NCBI GenBank assembly: GCA_015179125.1 | Contig: WHVA01000101.1 | Coordinates: 1-64,000 of the forward strand | Length of the DNA: 64,000 bases | From: Gautieria morchelliformis | Taxonomy: Eukaryota; Basidiomycota; Agaricomycetes; Gomphales; Gomphaceae | Reading direction: 5' to 3' | In this document: positions 9,944 to 19,708 of the stretch, one piece after another | Layout of the letters: each line of letters opens with the position of its first letter | Position numbering within the stretch: the first letter of the stretch is position 1 | Position numbers and translations under genes: made by a program | The notes under the pieces: generated by a model | Databases searched by the model: none | What the model was told of the DNA's origin: nothing | What the model saw: only the letters and a program-made list of their open reading frames with translations

Positions 9944-12900
9944 TCAAGGTCCTTGCAGGACGACATGGGTTCCCATGTCACGTCGCCTAGCCTGGAACTC
10001 CAGGTCCGTCGAGTTTATCCATCGATGTGTGATAATCTCATCGACGAGCCACTCCTCGTCGTCATTTGCTCCGAAGTCATAAAATGACTTGGCCTCACGA
10101 CGAGGGAACAATTCGTCGTTGTTAGCCTCGTATCGCCGTACGAGGCTGGAATGGAAGACCGGTGAAATGCGACGGCTTTTCAGTTCGTCGGGAAGATCGA
10201 GGGTCACCGTCGAGGCGTCGTTGTGAGCCTTGATGACGCGGTATGGTCCGATGTACCGCGGGACTAGCTTTCTGGCTCTTCCTTTCGGGAGAGTTAGGTT
10301 TTGTGTCAAAAGGTAGACGCGGTCGTTGGCCGCGTACCTGTCGCTCGCCATAAGTTTCTTATTTGCGTGAAACGTTTGCGTCACTCGATGCTCTATGATT
10401 GCATCGTGTGCCGCCATCAGGTTCCATTTTGCCTGATGTGTGAACCGGGCCACCCCCTTGAACGGGGTGTCCGCGGCTATGGGGAGGGCTATCCGCGGCA
10501 TATAGCCGTGGCTCAGCTCGAAAGGGGTGAACCCTGTGGTCGCGCTGACATTGCTGTTGAGGGCGACCTCAACCATTGGGCATTTCACTGCCCAATCCTT
10601 CTGATCGTCTCTGACGACCGCGCGCAATATCTGGCCGATCGAGCGGTTTGCCCGTTCGGTTGCTCCATCCGTTTGTGGATGGAAGGCAGTTGACATGAGG
10701 AGCTTAGTCCCCATGAGTCGCTGGAGTTCATGCCAGAAGATCGACGTGAACTTTGAGTCCCTGTCCGAGACGATGGAGTCGGGAACTCCGTGTAGTCGGA
10801 TGACCTCCTTCAGAAACAGCCAGGCTACTCCCTTGGCTGACATGCTTGCCGTGGTTGGTATGAGGTGTACGAGCGACGTTAGTCGGTCGATGACTACCAT
10901 CAGGTAGTCACAGTCGTTGGATTTGGGTAGGGGCCCCATGAAGTCGATGCCAATCGACTGCCACGGCCTATCTGGAATAGGTAGGCTGTGTAGTAGGCCT
11001 TTGGGCCGCTGTGGCCCAGTTTTTGTCATCTGACACCTCGCGCACGATGTGCAGAACACTTCTATGTCTGGGTTCATGCCCGGCCACCAATATGCTCTTC
11101 GAACGTAGTTCGAAGTGTTCAGATGGCCGTAGTGGCCAACTAACTGATGTGCCCGATCGATGATAATTTTTATCAGCTTCCTTCCCCCTTGAAGAACAGA
11201 GCCGGGGACAGCAATGACGTCTCTCTTGAGCTGATTCTTAGTCCAGATCAGCCCATCCCTGATCCCGAATCTCGGGTGCGCGTCCGGGTGCGCCATGATC
11301 TTTGTGAACATGGTGTCCCTGTGGTACGCGTCTCGTAGGACCTTGGACAGGTCTACGCCTTGCTCGACGATCCGGCGCAGGGGTGCGCCGTCATTTCCTG
11401 CGGTGAGGGCTCTGACGTCATCATCGTCATCACGGGACGCGGCGACATTCGCGGGCTCTGGTGAGCCCTCGTTTAATGCGGCGACTTCCATTACTCTCGC
11501 CTCTGTCTTCTCAGCGAGGTGTTTAGAGCATCTTGTCGCCGCGGTTCGCAACTCGACATACCGGTCGGTGGGCAATAACTCCCCGTCCGGGTCTAAACGT
11601 GCATCCGCGTTCACAAAGACGTGTTCTGGGTGATTGTCATCACTCGTGTCGCTCTCGTAGTAGCGCGACAGGCAGTCCGCTACCTTGTTCTCTACACCGT
11701 CTACATGAACAGTGTTGAAATTGAACCGGGAGAGAAACTCCCACCATCTGACCTGGCAGTCAGATAGGCTCTTCTGGGTCTCTAAGTACTCGAGCCCTTT
11801 GTGGTCTGTGACGAGGGTGAACCTTCGCCCCAGCAGTTTGTCCACCCATTTCATGAGAGCCTCGAGCACCGCGATCGTCTCGTGCTCGTGAGTCCGGTAG
11901 TGTTGCTGAGCAACGCTGAACTTTTTTGACAAGAAGCCGGCTGGTCGACAAGTTTTCCAGTCAGGACCTTGGCAGTAGACCGCACCGATGCCGGCTTTTG
12001 ATCCATCGGTGATCACCCAGATCAGCTCTGGGCACCTTGCGTCTACTGGACGCAGGATCGGGGCCTAACAGGCCAACGCCTTAATGCTTTGCCAGCATTT
12101 CTCGAGCAGTGGTGTCCATTCGAATGGACGGTTATTACGCGCACAGCCCGATAGCGGGGTGGTATATGCGCTAACATCCGGCATGTAGTGTGCCAGATAC
12201 TGTACCAGCCCAAGGTAACGCTGGATGTCGTTGAATGTCCGTGGCCTGCGCCATTCGCGGATGCGTTGCATCTTATCCTCGTCGGCATGTACCCTGTTGG
12301 GTGCATTTATGCCCCTGCACCAAAATCAAGCATAATATGTTCAATTTATTGTGTGGTGTTTCCAATTGTTTCTCACATTGTTCTTGTACCATGCATCCAT
12401 TTCTCTGCTTATTTTCGAAATTTTCCAGTCACTCCCTATCTCTCCATTCCACTTTGTTATTTCTATTTTCACAGGCGGCTGCACCCAGCGGAGTTTGAAA
12501 TGACTTCCGACGCACGAGTCCTTGGGCGCTAAAGGGCCGGGTGCACGTATATGCCTTCTGAGACAGGATTGTACTCCTCTCTCAGTGACAATAAATTCAC
12601 TGAGAGAGGCGAGTAGTATCTTTCATATTTACATAGCATGTTGACTGAAAATCATGTAGTGTATTTGATTCTAGGTACTGTATTAATATATCAGTGACAA
12701 TAAATTCACTGAGAGAGTGTATTTGATTCTAGCTTTCTAAGAACTCTACCGAACCTTCCCTGCCATAACCCCTAGTTGCTAACATACCCCTCGGCCATCG
12801 ATCATATGGCCGAGGCACTCCATTCGGGTGGAGTAGAGGTCCACCTTTTTCTTGCTCAGAAAGAGGTGGTTCTTCCTCAGTCTGTCAAAGACGATGTAGA

Positions 12901-13645
12901 GGTGCTCTTCATGCTCTTGTATTGAGAGTGAGAATATGAAGATGTCGTCCATGTATACATGGACGAAGCGACCTATGCAGTCGCGGAAAATGGCTGTCAT
13001 CAGCCGTTGGAATGTTGATGGGGCGTTACAGTCCCCCATCTGTATCACCTGGCTCCTGAAGGTGCCAAGGATCGTGGCAAAGGCTGTCTTTGCTACGTGA
13101 TCCGGATGAATCCGGATCTGCTCGTATGCTTCTGACATATCGAGTTTTGTTCGATATTGGCAGCGAGCCATGTCACTGCGTATGATATCCTGATCCGGGA
13201 AGGGCGTGTCGTCCTTCACTGTGTTCTCGTTCTGCTGGTGCAGATCGAAGATGGTTCTTAACGTACCATTCTTCTTCGGCACACACAGCATGGGCACGGC
13301 CTGCTGCGCTACTGCTGGAATCCACCACTTTGCAGTGGTGTATCATTCTATCTTTGCCGACAGTTCCTCTCGGAAGTGTTTGGGGCATTTCTGTAGTTGA
13401 TACCGCATGTGCTTGTTGGGATCGATGAGGTTGATCTCATGGTTGATCTCCCGCAGTGGCGGGAGTTCTAATGGAATTCCACTGACTAGGTCAGTGATTC
13501 TTTCCATCCATTCCTCGCGAAGGCGAGGAAGGTCATCATCCGTGAGGATGATGGTAGTGGTTGGCTTAGATACCATTAGGCGCTTTTGGCGTCTATTAGG
13601 TCCCGCAGCACGCGGGCCCACTTTCCTTTTTCCCATCGCTTTCAT
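9944..13645 (-). pseudogene. Gypsy pol: RT, RNase H, integrase, chromodomain
   Basis: RT begins at 13645 and carries the catalytic YMDD (in VYMDDIFIFS) near 12944-12955. RNase H starts in ITDGSKAGIGAVY and includes VTDHKGLEYL and ADCLSR. Integrase has an HHCC finger (HQLVGHYGHLN...CTSCARC) and the DDE residues in GIDFMGPLP, VSDRDSKFTS and ERANRS. The C-terminus DEEWLVDEIITHRW starts a chromodomain whose second half (GDVTWEPMSS) lies in another frame. Lesions seen: a TGA between the two RT blocks at about 13341, the solo LTR at 12295-12784, a TAG at about 12064, and the chromodomain frameshift at about 9980-9990. It cannot encode a working polyprotein. Confidence 0.95.
12295..12784 (+). mobile_element. 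Solo LTR of copia family 1 inside the gypsy RT
   Basis: A 490-bp LTR almost identical to the one at 3090-3579, flanked by the exact 5-bp duplication TACCC (12290-12294 and 12785-12789). Removing the LTR and one duplication rejoins the RT C-terminal region to the thumb/RNase H segment, so it landed in an existing gypsy element. It is in the opposite orientation to its host. Confidence 0.97.
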
Positions 13646-13723
13646 CGTTAGGTGAGAGCGTCTCTCCCTACGGCTGTAGGGTGAGTTCGAGGATGAGTTG
13701 TCTTGCGACTCGTCCTCCTGGCT

Positions 13724-14362
13724 TCAATGAGCCAGGTTCGGCTCCAGCGCCTGGGTGATCATGCTCACCCGTGGCTCTTTGTCCTTGTTCTTTGATTCGT
13801 CGTCGTCGAATGAGACCTTGCCTGTGGGGATCACTTCGTTTCCCTTGCGGATCGTCCCTGGGCTCGAGAAGTCCAGGGCTATGCCGAATCTCCTTAGGAA
13901 TGGTGTCCCTAAGATCATGTCGTAATATTTGACGTTTGCTACGTCGAAGTATTCGTCGTATGTCCCGCGACCAAACTTGATGGTCGTGTTCATTCCATAG
14001 TTGATCGTGGAATGGCTGCCTATGCAGGCTAGCTGCAGCGCGATTGGTTGCTCCAGGGAGAATGTCTTCATCCCTGTAGCTCGCGTGAATTTGGGGGACA
14101 GCAGTACCCCTTCGCTGCCGCTATCTAGCAGGCAGTGGGCTTTTACGCCGTTTATTTCCCAGTACCCTGATAGGGTGTTCTCACTGTGCGGACGCGTTGG
14201 CCACGTCCTATGCTTGCTTCGGTGGTGATACACCGGCTCAGCCGCCTTGTCTGGCGTGATCGATGTGCGTGCCACCATAACCTTCGTGGCGGTCTCGTCT
14301 TCCAGTGCGAATCTGATCTTTCGCTGGACCTGTAGGTGGTATTTTCCACCTCGTCGTCCCAT
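13724..14362 (-). pseudogene. Gypsy aspartic protease region
   Basis: The frame encodes a retropepsin-like domain with the active-site loop LLDSGSEGVLLS near residues 78-89 and the second conserved block MILGTPFLRRFGI. It lies between the gag zinc knuckle and RT, as expected. It is in a different frame from the upstream gag (shift near 14330-14360) and ends in a stop at 13724, so it is separated from RT. Whether the gag/protease shift is a programmed frameshift or a lesion cannot be told here; given the other lesions, a mutation is likelier. Confidence 0.85.
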
Positions 14363-16825
14363 TCATAGTATTGGGACGGCTCTGGGTCCCATTCTTCAGT
14401 GGGTGCATCTCCGTTGTCCGGAATGTCGTTGGGTTGGGGATCACCCTCCCCCTCTTCATCAATTTGTTGAAGAGAATTTTGACCGAGATCCGTCTCCAGA
14501 TCCTCGGCTTCATTGTCATGCCTCACGGCCGCTGTCCTCATACCGGACCTAAGCCAGGGGCACTCTGCCTTCTTGTGGCCAGGTTGGCCGCATTCAAAGC
14601 ATGTGGTGTTGCTTTGGCTGCCGCTGGGCCTGTCGTTGGGCCGGCCCGACGTTTTCGTTGGTGGGGCAGGTCGTGGGGACAAGCCTGATGCTTGAGGCTG
14701 TTTAGCTTCAGGCGGGTGTCCAGCTTCTGCTGGGCATGAGGGCGGTAGCCGTAGCCCTGTTCCGCTTCTTGCGAACAGGCTGGGCCTGGTCAGGCCTGTT
14801 TGTGTCAACGGCTTGCTCCCTGTGAGCCGGGCAGCGCTTGCCGTTGCTGCTGCGCTTTCTGCGCGGCGCATCCCCATGTTGTATCGGGATGCCTCCTCGA
14901 TCATCCGGGCCGTCTCGAAGAGTTGCTCTATTGAGCTGCTCTCGGCATTATAGCCCTTTTTGAGGACTTCATTGCGCAGCATTTCGCGCAGCGCCGATAT
15001 GAACCGTCTCTGGAACGTGTACTCGTCTGGCGGCTATATCATACGTGCCATGTATTTCGTGAGCTCGTTCAGCATCTCCTGAACGGTTTTCATGCCTTGC
15101 ATGACCGCGTCGAATTTATTCGATGTGTGATGGTATGTCAGTGTGTGCAGGAACCTCTTTTGAAGGCCTTGCATCACCGATTCCAGCGTCCAGCTGCAGA
15201 CCTGGCGATCGAAGCGTTCAATGCTTCGAAGGAACCACTCCTGGGCTTCGCCGGTGAGGCGAGTGCCCACATAGCCGACCTGCGTGTCAATGCTGGTTGA
15301 CCCTAGGAGGCAGTTCATTTTTAGCCATCGTAGGATGGCTGCCACGAAGATTTCAAACTCTTCAAGGTCCGATCCACCTGCATATGGCTCAGGGTGGGCC
15401 AATTTTACACCGGCCTTCGCTAGCACAGACTTCTCCGGGTCTGTGTCTGCGGCGTCTGCTAACGCCATGCGGATCATCTGTGTGATCCCGTCGTACAGCT
15501 CCATTGGTACGACGTCGGCCTGGTCAGGGATTCCCTGGCCTTCCGTTGGGGCCATGGATCGCTCGCGCGGTTGTGACGCCGCGCGGGGCAGGCTGTTATA
15601 TGCCCTGACGGGCCCTGGGCCCGGGTCGGGCTCGGGCTCGGGAGCATTTTGTGCTCTCGGTTCCGGGGGCGTTTTGTGCCTGGTGTCCCCGGTTAGTCCC
15701 GCATTGCGGATCCGTAGCCTGCTGTTGTAGGCTGCGCGCGCTTGCCGTGGGTCCTGTATGGCTTGCGTGAGCTGCTCATCGGGCAGCTGAGCGGTGTGGC
15801 TGTGGGCCACCGTTTCTTCAGCGTTCTTCGCTAGTAGCTCGAGTGCTCGTGTGTGGTGGCGCGTGGCTGCGGCTTCTTTATGCTGCCAGTGTGCGACTTT
15901 GAGCTCTAGGCTCTCGGTCGTCATTTCAGAGTCAGGCTCTGAGGCGACTTGATCTCTAACGATCTGTTGGATCGTTTTACGGCTGTCCGTTGGGGCAGCC
16001 GGTTGTTCCTGAGGTTCGTTCCCGAACCTTACATCCTGTTTGACCGGGACGGCTGGCGGCGGCATTCGCTGCTTGTCTCGCTCCTTTCGGCGCGGGTCTT
16101 CCACGTCGTGACTGCGTTCGTTGGCCGCAGACTGTCGCGAGCTCGGACAAGTTGGGTCGCGTTCCCCACGTGTCCGGAGTGCTTTCTGGACGTCCTCCAG
16201 CGTGGCTGCATCTTGTAGCCTGACCTCCTCTGCCTGGTGGAGTTCCTTGCCGATTGCCATTAGGGCGGCGGTGGCGTTGTCGAGCTGCGATGCCAGCTGA
16301 TCGTGCTTGTGGCGCGTCAGCGTACTTCGGTGCAGCGCAGCCTGCACCTGTTTGTTCAGGGCCTCTGCCGTCTCGTGGTCGATGGCGTGAGCCCTCGAGC
16401 TCTTGTGACTAGAGCTCGAGTATTCCGAGTCCTGACCATCATCTGGGGCTCGTCTCTTTTGCCGTTGTCCTCCTTCAGGGACGATCGTCGTCGCTTTCGT
16501 GAGCGTCGGTTTGAGTCGTGGCTTTGTGCCCGCCTCGACGTTGTTGCTCTACCGTCCGACAACGGCGAGACTTCTCTGCCCTTTCCTTTGTCCTTGGTCA
16601 GAGGGAGATGGGGGGGCGGTGCCGGCTCGTTGCCCGGCGTCGTCTCTTCTTCGGCCATGCTCGATGAGACGTGGTCGGGGTTTTCCTCGTCCTCTACTGA
16701 GGAGACGAGGGCGGTGAGATCTACGATCTCTCCGTCTTCTATCGTCCTGTCCTCTTGGTCCAGGATAACGTCAGCCGTTGTGTCGCTGGGCTGCGCCTGG
16801 GGCGTGGACCTCGAGCTCGTCGCTC
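14152..16825 (-). pseudogene. Gypsy gag, broken by stops and frameshifts
   Basis: The start region reads MSDELEVHAPGA at 16825, but the frame is shifted within the first 20 codons. The frame from 16658 continues as an acidic/basic disordered region and shifts again near 16390. The long frame 15034-16347 holds coiled-coil-like sequence followed by a retrotransposon capsid (PYAGGSDLEEFEIFVAAILRW, TGEAQEWFLRSIERFD), and stops at a TAG at about 15034 in the middle of the capsid. The next frame, to 14152, completes the capsid and carries the zinc knuckle CFECGQPGHKKAEC. The capsid plus CCHC order identifies gag of the Ty3/gypsy group. Confidence 0.9.
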
Positions 16826-16899
16826 ATGTCCGTCTTCGACTGCGTGGAATCATCATGCTCGCAGCCGACAGTAGAAGTCTACTGGAGGGTCTCAATGAT

Positions 16900-17209
16900 T
16901 GTTAGTCGTCGACGCAGCGATCTTTTTCAAGATTGCTTCGAATCCACTATTGGTTGGTCGCGTGGTGATCAACCGCAGGATAGTTCAAAAAGGTGTAAAG
17001 ATGTCTATCTTAAACCTTAAGTCACAAGAGCACGGCAGAACTTGACCGATGTGTGGTATTCTGATGCTACGTAGTGACAGTGTAAGGGTATGATGCGATG
17101 GGGACCGCTAGCCGGTTCCCATGCATAAACTATACAGTGGGTCCCTAAGGGGCCCACTGGGATTATGTAATAACTAATGTACATGTAGATACACGGGTTA
17201 TTTACAACC
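16900..17209 (-). repeat. Putative 5' LTR of the gypsy element
   Basis: On the minus strand the segment begins TGTAAATAACCCGTG, right where repeat family C is interrupted, and a possible end is GACTAACA at about 16900. Gag follows within 80 bp. Without the 3' LTR for comparison the inner boundary is only inferred. The bases just inside, ATCATTGAGACCC, do not match a tRNA 3' end that I recognise; self-priming as in Tf1-like elements is possible but untested. Confidence 0.45.
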
Positions 17210-17990
17210 TGGGACGATGAAACGGTAAGACAATGCCATGCACGAACGATGAAGGACCGACGAAACCTCTTGAGTTAATGAGTATGATGGATGACAAATT
17301 GACACTGCAGTGCATCAAGGAGCCAATGAGTTGATCCTGAATCAATTCAGCCCACACTCATCCTAACCCACCCAGCATGAGTCTGAGGTATTCGGCCATA
17401 GTGTTGAGCGTAAACAACTTGTGTTCGACACATACTTGGAGGGAAGCCCTTGGTGAGGCAGATACCTGATATTTGAAATGTTCCACTCTCCCCCATATTC
17501 TTGAGTTGACGTTCTGGTCAACGTAAGGATAACATTGACCCAAGAAAAGATGGGGAAAAACCAGAAAGTCCCTCGATGTCTAGGTCCAAGACAGAATCAT
17601 TCTTGACAGGCAGGACAATGTGATCTACGTTGGAGTTACCAAAGCCAACCAACCAGGCCCCTCTCCGTTGGCTTGTATCCTTGCTCCCGACCCTACAACA
17701 TGCATTCCCACCAGTCCCACCTCTTCCACCACACCTCATTCCCTCCTCTGTCATGCGTCGAGCTCATCCTTCCTCCGCCGACGCTGCTGACACCCCTACT
17801 GCCTCTCCCATATTCCCCGTCCCACACCAGTCTAGCTGAGCAGATTGCCTTTATCAACCTCCGCACCTGGTCACGCACTGTCCCCGCACCGCAACCTGCA
17901 TGCCTGCCAAGCCATCTGTTTTCCGCTCGAGCGAGGCTATCGGTGGTGTCCTTGCCTCCTCGAGCTGTGGTAAAGCGTCATTAACCATCA
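17210..17990 (+). repeat. Dispersed repeat family C, copy 2
   Basis: This copy runs from CCTGGGACGATGAAACGGT to GTCATTAACCATCAATACC. It is uninterrupted across GACGAAACCTCTTGAG (about 17258-17275), the exact sequence into which copia element 1 inserted in the copy at 26-31 kb, so it serves as the empty-site paralogue. A minus-strand open frame at 17358-17543 (61 codons) is conserved in position and mostly in sequence at 31311-31496, hinting that family C once coded for something, but no domain is recognisable. Confidence 0.85.
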
Positions 17991-18596
17991 ATACCGGTAC
18001 GGTGCATGAGCATTGTCACCTCTAGATTGCACATTGGAGATTTTAGAATACAGAATTTATATACCTACAATCCACATCTTGACCCTGTGCCCATGGGCGC
18101 TATAGTTACCGTTGTTATTGCTTCCGCTCATTATGACCACTAACCAGTATAATCGGAACCCTACAGGGAGGAACCAATACACGGAGTGTCATGCGTGCAC
18201 CATCCCCATACAACTATAGATTGTACTAGTCTAAGCGAAATTCTACTGAAGCTGAGCCAAACGACGAGGTAATAAGCAATCACCTAATCGAATATCACCA
18301 TCGTGGCATCACAAGTGGAAAACAAATGAGTTACTTGGGGTCGAGCACCAGGTGAAAATAAGGTAAATAAACACTTTCTTCCTTCGAATAGCAACTCAGG
18401 ACAATCAGTGGAACGACTGTAGATCATCGGCGTGCAGTATTAGGACTAACTGCTTCTGGTGCAACAACTTGTGCTCTCCCAGAGACTGTAAAGTGGCAAC
18501 TTGTTTTAGATTGGGCCCAAACTGATTGTGGAAGCCATTGGTAGGGAGACTGGGAACCATTTAACTCAGTAAGTCAAATAAGTAGCTGTTTCGGTC
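17991..18596. other. No recognised gene; possible 5' part of next gene
   Basis: No long open frame or repeat is evident. It may hold diverged 5' exons or promoter of the integrase-core-like gene that starts around 18597. Confidence 0.35.
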
Positions 18597-19657
18597 TTGA
18601 CTTATGTTGACCGTTCAAGTGAGTATGTTAGGGATGAGATGCAGATCCAAGATCCACTAGGGTTTGAGCTTCGTGAACCTACCGCTAAGAAAATATCCCG
18701 GCAAGCATTAGTTGGCCTTGGACCGCATCATGAGTGGAGCGGGGACAGTCATGACAAACTATCAAAGATCGGGTTTCTGGTTTGGGCCCTTCAAGACATG
18801 TGGTCAGGTAAATGTTTGGGAATCTGGGTGGTTCCCAATAATCGGTTGAAGCATGCCATCGCATATCTATATCTACCCTTGGTTGAAAGCCTTGGTGGTT
18901 AGTGACTTGTGAGACAGCGTAAACTTTGATATATTGCTTATTGGATATTAGGTATGCCAATTCAAACCACCACAGACTGTGGCAGCGAAACTATCACAGT
19001 TTTCGGCGGTAGGTATTTATGACATGTTTTGTTGCAACCAACATATAAGTCTACTGATTGTTTAGGAAACATTTTTCACCGCAACTCTCTACTGATGAAC
19101 TACCGGCACATAAGTTCCTTAAGTCTGTTCATAATATGACAATTGAACGGGGCTGGCTTCAACTTTGGTTACAGTGGGGTGACAATGAAAAAATATTTTG
19201 GGAGGCTGGCGATGGTATATACAATCCCTCAAATCCAAACCACTAGTTCGTCATCAATTATTCTATCTCTTAATCAGTGTACTAATATGTTTCAAGTCAA
19301 TTGGTCCAATGGCTGTGGCCTACAATGATTCAAAAGGAATTAGATGAGCTTCGAGATCGGTTCAACAATCATGTTGTGTGAAAGGTCAATGGGAAAGTTT
19401 TACCATCAGGTGTTTCCCCTAACATTGCATATGCGTTACCTGACCAATACGGCAGTGAGAATCATCTTCACCCCATTGACAAACTAGCGGCACAAGGGTT
19501 GATGGAAGCTATTGGTGGTAAGGAACTTATTCAGTTTGTGAGCAAAGAGTATGCTTCATGTGCAGCCGAGGTTCTTCATTCACTGGGTGTTGAGAGACTC
19601 ACGATGCAAAATGTATGGGTTATCTTCAAGGATATGTTGCCGCTGATGCATCCCTAA
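18597..19657 (+). pseudogene. Integrase-core-like (DDE) protein, decayed
   Basis: Exon 1 ends at 18897 and encodes PHHEWSGDSHDKLSKIGF and GIWVVPNNRLKHAIAYLYL. A 54-bp intron (18898-18951) joins it in frame to GGMPIQTTTDCGSETITVF (exon 2, 18952-19008). Later exons encode HKFLKSVHNMTIERGWLQLW, QWGDNEKIFWEAG, LDELRDRFNNHVV and a C-terminus ending MLPLMHP at 19657. The order D (SHDKL), D (TTDCGS), then Glu in a conserved block matches the integrase-core proteins that are multi-copy in Agaricomycetes. The join of exons 2 and 3 needs a 1-base shift and there is an in-frame TGA after FNNHVV, so this copy is probably dead. The role of the family is unknown to me; a transposase origin is inferred from the DDE-like core. 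Confidence 0.7.
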
Positions 19658-19708
19658 TTCAAAAAAAGAATTATTTTTTGCCATTCAGAATGAAGACAGG
19701 TAGAACAT

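Larger units (their letters stand above)
8380..17209 (-). mobile_element. Decayed chromodomain Ty3/gypsy retrotransposon
   Basis: Read on the minus strand, the order is 5' LTR, gag with zinc knuckle, protease, reverse transcriptase, RNase H, integrase, chromodomain and an additional ORF. This order (integrase after RNase H) defines Ty3/gypsy. Reading frames are broken by several stops and frameshifts and by a solo LTR at 12295-12784. The 5' boundary is placed where the sequence leaves repeat family C (TGTAAATAACCCG read on the minus strand). No 3' LTR was found; the element ends against repeat A at about 8380, so it is truncated. Confidence 0.9.
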
